In this document: piece by piece, positions 59,249-64,000 of the stretch
Layout of the letters: each line of letters opens with the position of its first letter
Numbering within the stretch: position 1 is the first letter of the stretch
Assembly: GCF_049860805.1 (NCBI RefSeq)
Contig: NZ_CP187555.1
Span: 2,356,001 to 2,420,000 of the forward strand
Length of the DNA stretch: 64,000 nucleotides
Reading direction: 5' to 3'
Origin: Parabacteroides sp900760525
GTDB lineage: Bacteria; Bacteroidota; Bacteroidia; Bacteroidales; Tannerellaceae
Notes under the pieces: model-generated
Told to the model about the DNA's origin: nothing
The model's input: only the letters and a program-made list of their open reading frames with translations
Databases searched by the model: none
Program-made: the position numbers and the translations under genes

Positions 59249-59323
59249 AAGAACAGTCCCGGGTGGTGATTTAACCAGGCCTAATATCTCGATCTCCTTT
59301 TCCGCCGCCTTGGGACCGTTCTT
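59249..59323 (+). terminator. Long stem-loop between DUF3244 and DUF4831 genes
   Basis: AAGAACAGTCCC (59249-59260) pairs with GGGACCGTTCTT (59312-59323) with one mismatch, and an inner G-rich/C-rich stem (GGTGGTG with CGCCGCC) extends it to about 19 bp. The remaining loop has about 32 nt. A U-rich run follows. It may be a terminator or a structured leader. Confidence 0.5.
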
Positions 59324-59388
59324 TATATCTTCTCTAATCTAAATAAGGAAAAGAGGCTTTTCCGGTTGGTTACTAACAAAATATTTCA

Positions 59389-59396
59389 TAGTTTTG
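59389..59396 (+). promoter_or_regulatory. -7 box for the DUF4831 gene
   Basis: TAGTTTTG, 37 bp before the start. Confidence 0.55.
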
Positions 59397-59433
59397 TGCA
59401 ATCATTTATTAGAGATTAAACTTAGATTAGAAT

Positions 59434-60501
59434 ATGAAGAATTTAATCATTATAGCCAGTCTGCTCCTTAGTTTCCCGATTATGGCCCAGACGAAAGTTG
59501 TAAAGAAAAATGCCGTTAAGGCAAATAATTTCGGTATAACTTACTCACTTCCTAAAACATCTCTTATCGTAGATGCAGAAGTTACGAAAGTAACCTGTAA
59601 AGCAGGTCCATACTACAAATACGCAGAAAAATATTTAGGCGTAAAAGACGCTATCACAGAAGATAAAGTCTATTACGAATTAGGTAAGATCGGCTTGATC
59701 AACAAAGGTGTACCCGATGCGGACAATACATTTATCGTTGAATTTAAAGCCGGGACAGTCGCTCCATACGCTTATTTGACAGAAGACGGATTGCTGTGTT
59801 CCATCAACGCAGAGTATACTCCCGAAGAATCCGCACTGGAAGCAGCAAAAAAGAAAAGCCAGGCATCGGCAAAAGTAACCGACACTTCTGTATTTTCAGA
59901 AGAGTTGCTTATGGCAGGATCTACAGCTAAGCAGGCAGAAGTAGCAGCCAAGCAAATCTATCGTATCCGCGAAAGCCGTATGAACATCCTTACGGGAGAT
60001 GCCGATAACCTGCCACCAGACGGTGAAGCGATGAAGTTGGTCATCCAACAGCTGGAAGAACAAGAAAAAGCGTTAACCAACTTATTCACAGGCATCCGTA
60101 CTAAGGAAGTCAGTAACTATGACGTAACGATTGTTCCCTTTGATAACCTCGACAAAGAAGTATTATTCCGCTTCTCGCCCCAGCTCGGTATCGTGGATGC
60201 CGACGATTTAGGCGGAGCACCTGTGTATATGAACTTAAAGGCCATCGACCGCGCTCCTGTTTTAGAACCTAAAGAAGCAGAAAAGAAAGAAAAATCACTA
60301 AAGGGCATTATATATAATGTACCGGGTAAAGCCAGCATCGAAATCAGCATGAACAAAAAAACACTTTATAAAGGCGAAGCACAAATTACCCAGTTCGGTA
60401 CACGGGAAGGACTCGCCCCCGTTATGTTTGAAGACAAAAAAGCTCCGGTAAAAGTTTATTTCTACCCGGAAACAGGTGCAATAAAACAAATCATTCAATA
60501 A
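59434..60501 (+). CDS. DUF4831 family exported protein
   Basis: A 355-residue protein with a signal peptide (LIIIASLLLSFPIMAQ). The sequence matches the Bacteroidetes DUF4831 family (FGITYSLPKTSLIVDAEVTK; YYKYAEKYLGVKD; GTREGLAPVMFED). Function is unknown. It lies 21 bp upstream of a POT-family transporter and is probably cotranscribed with it. Confidence 0.85.
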   Translation: MKNLIIIASLLLSFPIMAQTKVVKKNAVKANNFGITYSLPKTSLIVDAEVTKVTCKAGPYYKYAEKYLGVKDAITEDKVYYELGKIGLINKGVPDADNTFIVEFKAGTVAPYAYLTEDGLLCSINAEYTPEESALEAAKKKSQASAKVTDTSVFSEELLMAGSTAKQAEVAAKQIYRIRESRMNILTGDADNLPPDGEAMKLVIQQLEEQEKALTNLFTGIRTKEVSNYDVTIVPFDNLDKEVLFRFSPQLGIVDADDLGGAPVYMNLKAIDRAPVLEPKEAEKKEKSLKGIIYNVPGKASIEISMNKKTLYKGEAQITQFGTREGLAPVMFEDKKAPVKVYFYPETGAIKQIIQ

Positions 60502-60522
60502 TCATCTAACAATTTTAATTCT

Positions 60523-62052
60523 ATGTTTGAAGGACAGCCTAAAGGTTTATACGCGTTAGCCTTAGCGAACACTGGCGAGCGTTTCGGTTACTATACCATG
60601 CTCGCGATCTTTGTACTTTTCTTGAAAGCAAACTTTGGTCTATCACCCGGTATGGCCGGAACGATCTACTCCACATTTCTGGCGTTGGTTTATTTCCTGC
60701 CGTTCATAGGAGGTATCCTGGCCGACAAATTCGGATACGGCAAGATGGTTACGATTGGTATCGTCGCCATGTTTATAGGTTATGTATTGTTGGCGTTACC
60801 GCTGGGTAATGGGACAACCGCACTGGCCTGTATGTTTGCCGCCTTAGCTGTAATCAGTTCGGGTACAGGTCTTTTCAAGGGAAACCTGCAAGTAATGGTA
60901 GGTAATCTCTACGATGCCCCCGAATATGCAACCAAACGCGATTCCGCATTCAGTATTTTCTATATGGCAATCAACATCGGTGCCTTATTTGCACCGACGG
61001 CAGCAGTGAAGATAATGGAATACGCACAACATAACTTAGGCGTCAGCGTAAATGACTCCTATCATTTTGCTTTTGGCGTAGCCTGTATCTCGCTGGTCGT
61101 TTCAATGGCCATCTATTATATTAGCCGCAGCACATTCAAGCATGTGGAAGGCAGCAGCAAACAAAAAAGCCAAGGGAAAGTAACGGCAGTTACAGCCGAA
61201 GAACTTTCTCCACGCGAGACGAAAGACCGTATCATCGCTCTATGCCTGGTCTTTGCCGTTGTGATCTTTTTCTGGATGGCATTCCATCAGAACGGACTTA
61301 CGCTAACCTACTTTGCCGACGAGTTTACGGCAAAGAGTTCTACAGGTCTGGAGAGCATGATGTTCGATGTGTGGAATCTGGTAGCCGTCATCTTCATTGT
61401 CTACGGGGTGTTCTCGCTATTCCAGTCAGCGACAAGCAAAGCAAAGGTCATATCGGGCATTATCATTTTGCTTGCACTCGCATTCTTAGGATACCGGTAT
61501 AGCATAACTAGCGGATCGACTCCGGTAGACGCACCTATTTTCCAGCAGTTCAACCCATTCTTTGTTGTTGCGCTGACGCCCGTTTCGATGGCTATATTCG
61601 GCGCTTTGGCACGTAAAGGGAAAGAACCTTCGGCTCCGCGTAAAATCGGTTTGGGGATGTTGGTTGCAGCTTGTGGTTATATAGTGATGATGTTTGCTTC
61701 GTTCGGGTTATTGACACCCGATGCGCAGGCAAGTGCCGTTGCTGCAGGCGATGCGTCGTTCGTTTCACCCAACTGGCTCGTTTCGACTTATCTGGTATTG
61801 ACATTCGGCGAATTGCTTCTTTCGCCGATGGGTATATCCTTCGTATCGAAGGTTGCTCCTCCTAAATATAAAGGAATGATGATGGGGGGATGGTTTGTCG
61901 CCACAGCCATAGGTAATTACCTTACCGCTGTTGCAGCATGGATCTGGGGCGACCTGCCTCTATGGATCGTATGGGGCGTACTCGTCGGACTTTGCCTTCT
62001 TTCGGCAATTTTCATCTTCTCTGTCATGAAGAAGCTCGATAAAGTGGCATAA
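60523..62052 (+). CDS. Proton-dependent oligopeptide transporter (POT/PTR family)
   Basis: A 509-residue inner-membrane MFS carrier with about 12-14 helices. Family signatures: NTGERFGYYTMLAIFVLF (the ExxERxxYY region), GGILADKFGYGKMV, and GTGLFKGNLQVMVGNLY. It imports di- and tripeptides with H+, matching the dipeptides made by the DPP11-type peptidase at 30.6 kb. Confidence 0.94.
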   Translation: MFEGQPKGLYALALANTGERFGYYTMLAIFVLFLKANFGLSPGMAGTIYSTFLALVYFLPFIGGILADKFGYGKMVTIGIVAMFIGYVLLALPLGNGTTALACMFAALAVISSGTGLFKGNLQVMVGNLYDAPEYATKRDSAFSIFYMAINIGALFAPTAAVKIMEYAQHNLGVSVNDSYHFAFGVACISLVVSMAIYYISRSTFKHVEGSSKQKSQGKVTAVTAEELSPRETKDRIIALCLVFAVVIFFWMAFHQNGLTLTYFADEFTAKSSTGLESMMFDVWNLVAVIFIVYGVFSLFQSATSKAKVISGIIILLALAFLGYRYSITSGSTPVDAPIFQQFNPFFVVALTPVSMAIFGALARKGKEPSAPRKIGLGMLVAACGYIVMMFASFGLLTPDAQASAVAAGDASFVSPNWLVSTYLVLTFGELLLSPMGISFVSKVAPPKYKGMMMGGWFVATAIGNYLTAVAAWIWGDLPLWIVWGVLVGLCLLSAIFIFSVMKKLDKVA

Positions 62053-62058
62053 CAACTC

Positions 62059-62487
62059 ATGAGAAAGCAGCATACATACAAGCCGGTTGCTCTCCGCTTC
62101 AAGAGGTGGAGCAGGAAAGGGTATGCCGCTTTCGTCAGTATACAGCACGCAGTGACGATCGGGCAACTGTCGGCCAACGTATCCGAACGGTTCCAGGTTA
62201 AGAACGGCTGCATCCACGCCTCCGTACTCCCTACCGGCGCGACAAGCAAAGGAGAAACAGAGGAAGAAGACGATATATGCTGGGAAGAGCGTGCGGGAAG
62301 CATCCTGTCACTCATCCTTTTGCAAGCCGTATGCCCTATCCGGACCATAAGCCGGCCTGCAGCGTCGCACGCAGATACAAGAGATAAGGACATTTCCGGA
62401 AGCGCGGAAGGTTTCAACCGATGGTTGAATGCCTTCCGCGCTTTTCGTTTATACCTATATTCAATAATAGGACAAAAGTATATTTAA
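62059..62487 (+). CDS. Small protein of unknown function upstream of bioB
   Basis: A 142-residue frame. The N-terminal part (PVALRFKRWSRKGYAAFVSI, VTIGQLSANVSERFQ) has an ordered, basic composition and resembles a short family I associate with Bacteroidales without a known role. The C-terminal part is low in structure, and a strong terminator hairpin (62400-62446) lies inside the frame, 40 bp before its stop. So the far C-terminus may not be transcribed from the upstream promoter. No domain assigned. Confidence 0.4.
   Translation: MRKQHTYKPVALRFKRWSRKGYAAFVSIQHAVTIGQLSANVSERFQVKNGCIHASVLPTGATSKGETEEEDDICWEERAGSILSLILLQAVCPIRTISRPAASHADTRDKDISGSAEGFNRWLNAFRAFRLYLYSIIGQKYI
62400..62446 (+). 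terminator. Strong hairpin before bioB, inside the preceding frame
   Basis: AAGCGCGGAAGG (62400-62411) pairs with CCTTCCGCGCTT (62431-62442), and TTCAACC (62413-62419) with GGTTGAA (62423-62429); then TTTTCG. It could be a terminator or an attenuator controlling bioB. Confidence 0.7.
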
Positions 62488-62491
62488 TAAT

Positions 62492-63472
62492 ATGATAGAA
62501 AGACTTAAACAACACGTTCTTGCCGGTGGGATGATCGACGAAGAACAGGCAAAAGGGTTAGCTGCCGCTCCTGACAAAGAGGCCCTCTACGAGGCGGCCC
62601 ACCAGATCACCCGTCATTTCATGGGTGACAAGTTCGATACATGCTCCATAATTAATGCCAAGAGTGGCAATTGCAGCGAAGACTGCAAATGGTGTGCGCA
62701 GTCAGGACACTACAAGACAAACGTAACACTTTATCCACTGTTGCCGGCTGAGGAATGCATCCGTCATGCAACCTATAACTACAAGCAGGGGATCGGCCGT
62801 TTTGCCCTCGTCACCAGCGGGAAGAAGGTGTCGGACAGGGATATGGTGGAGATTACGGAGACCGTTCGCAGCATCAAGCAGGCTTGCGGCATTAAGTGCT
62901 GTGCCTCGATGGGACTGTTGAGCCGCGAGCAATTGCAGGCGCTTTATGACAGCGGCACAGAGAATTACCATTGTAATATAGAGACTGCCCCCTCCTACTT
63001 CCATACCCTTTGCACGACGCACACGATAGAGCAAAAGCTCCAAACGATCCGGCAGGCAAGGGAGATCGGCTTCCGCATCTGCTCAGGCGGGATAATCGGG
63101 ATGGGTGAAACGGTCAAGCAGCGGATCGAGATGGCCATGCTCCTGCAAAGGGAAGGGATTCTCTCTATCCCCTTAAACCTTCTCCAACCTATTCCCGGCA
63201 CACCGTTGGAAAAGACACAGCCATTGACGGACGAGGAGTTCCTAACCACCATCGCACTGTTTCGTTTCATCAACCCCAAAGCTTACCTGCGTTTCTCAGG
63301 CGGGCGGGCCAGGTTGAGCGAGGCGGTACAGCGCAAGGCGCTCTACATCGGTATCAACTCGGCGATCATCGGTGACCTGCTGACGACCATCGGGAGCAGG
63401 GTGGCGGATGACAAAGCCCTTTTCGTCTCCGAAGGATATTCATTAACCGAAAATACAGATTGGGAAAGATGA
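62492..63472 (+). CDS. bioB: Biotin synthase
   Basis: A 326-residue radical-SAM enzyme that inserts sulphur into dethiobiotin. The radical SAM cluster uses Cys61, Cys65 and Cys68 (NCSEDCKWCAQ); other family regions are YHCNIETAPSYF and GGIIGMGETVKQRIEMA. The second [2Fe-2S] site has Arg in LRFSGGRA. It overlaps bioA by 4 bp (ATGA). Confidence 0.97.
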   Translation: MIERLKQHVLAGGMIDEEQAKGLAAAPDKEALYEAAHQITRHFMGDKFDTCSIINAKSGNCSEDCKWCAQSGHYKTNVTLYPLLPAEECIRHATYNYKQGIGRFALVTSGKKVSDRDMVEITETVRSIKQACGIKCCASMGLLSREQLQALYDSGTENYHCNIETAPSYFHTLCTTHTIEQKLQTIRQAREIGFRICSGGIIGMGETVKQRIEMAMLLQREGILSIPLNLLQPIPGTPLEKTQPLTDEEFLTTIALFRFINPKAYLRFSGGRARLSEAVQRKALYIGINSAIIGDLLTTIGSRVADDKALFVSEGYSLTENTDWER

Positions 63473-64000
63473 CGACAGAAGAACTACTACATTTCGACCG
63501 GGAACACATCTGGCACCCCTACACATCGACTATCGACCCGCTGCCCGTCTATCCGGTCGAGCGGGCGGAAGGCGTCACGATTACCCTGAAAGACGGCCGG
63601 AAGCTGATCGACGGTATGTCCTCGTGGTGGGCCGCCGTGCATGGCTACAACCACCCGGTACTGAATGCCGCCGTGAAGGCACAGTTGGAAAAGATGAGCC
63701 ACATCATGTTCGGAGGCTTTACCCACGAACCGGCGGTCGAGTTGGCCGCCAAGCTGCTTCCTTTGCTTCCTCCTACGATGGAAAAGTTGTTCTTTGCCGA
63801 CAGTGGTTCCGTTGCCGTGGAGGTCGCCCTGAAGATGGCGATCCAATATTGGCAGGCTAAGGGGATGCCACGAAAGCACGCTTTTGCCACCATCCGCAGC
63901 GGGTATCACGGTGACACATGGCACGCGATGTCGGTGTGCGACCCCGTGACCGGTATGCATGGGATCTTTGCCGGGAGCCTGCCGGTACAATATTTTATCC
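63469..64000 (+). CDS. bioA: Adenosylmethionine-8-amino-7-oxononanoate aminotransferase, N-terminal part
   Basis: A PLP-dependent class III aminotransferase that uses SAM as amino donor to form 7,8-diaminopelargonate. The visible 177 residues contain HIWHPYTST, GRKLIDGMSSWWAAVHGYNH, FFADSGSVAVEVALKMAIQY and SGYHGDTWHAMSV, typical of BioA. The gene runs off the window. It is translationally coupled to bioB. Confidence 0.95.
   Translation, partial: MTTEELLHFDREHIWHPYTSTIDPLPVYPVERAEGVTITLKDGRKLIDGMSSWWAAVHGYNHPVLNAAVKAQLEKMSHIMFGGFTHEPAVELAAKLLPLLPPTMEKLFFADSGSVAVEVALKMAIQYWQAKGMPRKHAFATIRSGYHGDTWHAMSVCDPVTGMHGIFAGSLPVQYFI

Overview
This 64-kb window is chromosomal DNA of a Bacteroidales bacterium, most likely Parabacteroides or a close relative (inference). 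The signs are: the Bacteroidetes vegetative -7 promoter element TAnnTTTG in front of many genes; lipoprotein and TolC/HlyD envelope genes; type IX secretion (T9SS)-type proteins (PorE-like, PorT-like and a cargo with a C-terminal sorting domain); S46 dipeptidyl-peptidase; DUF3276 (PUR), DUF5606, DUF4831, DUF3244 and DUF2027 proteins; and GH78 and GH3 glycosidases. No rRNA or CRISPR array and no complete insertion sequence was seen. Two tRNA-Gln genes are present.

Layout. 0-10 kb: a partial HAD phosphatase, a sugar isomerase-like lipoprotein, a TolC-HlyD-permease-permease efflux operon that lacks an ATPase gene, a Crp-family regulator cotranscribed with a coiled-coil membrane protein, a repeat element and an MscS channel. 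10-20 kb: guaA followed by a second GMP-synthetase-like gene with a degenerate glutaminase domain, a GH78 rhamnosidase, then an accessory stretch (15.7-19.9 kb) with three secreted proteins (one frameshifted), a candidate pseudoknotted RNA, a kinase-fold polyvalent-type protein and a 5'-truncated HU protein. 20-33 kb: housekeeping and envelope genes (acetyltransferase, rsmE, nucleoside transporter, DUF151 nuclease, M48 protease, thioredoxin-fold lipoprotein, PorE-like protein, queA, Smr/DUF2027, CYTH, DPP11). 32.8-36.4 kb: an A+T-rich islet with a leucine-rich-repeat lipoprotein and a frameshifted lipoprotein of unknown function. 36.4-51.8 kb: core genes (dnaG, a Na+-efflux-type ABC pair, tRNA-Gln x2, rsfS-ftsH-cdsA, porT-like, ferredoxin, PUR protein, nusB-yajC-ybbR-coaE, GH3). 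51.8-64 kb: DUF5606, an NtrC-type two-component pair, NAD(P)H-hydrate repair, a membrane TPR regulator beside a DUF3244 gene, DUF4831, a peptide transporter, a small protein of unknown role, and bioB-bioA, which runs off the window.

How parts fit together. The Crp-family gene ends inside a palindrome that sits about 40 bp upstream of a promoter of the efflux operon, so it may control that operon. PorE-like and PorT-like proteins and the sorting-domain protein imply a working type IX secretion route. guaA and its paralogue form a likely single transcription unit for guanine nucleotide supply. nusB to coaE, and perhaps the GH3 gene, read as one operon.

Most interesting for follow-up: the approximately 285-nt structured RNA candidate at 18075-18357 with its duplicated promoter/terminator module; the 114-bp element at 8422-8535 that encodes heptapeptide repeats on both strands; the tandem GMP synthetase paralogue; several dispersed palindromic repeat families, some within coding sequence; and possible phase-variable or frameshifted loci. 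All calls come from reading the sequence by eye; no database search was run.
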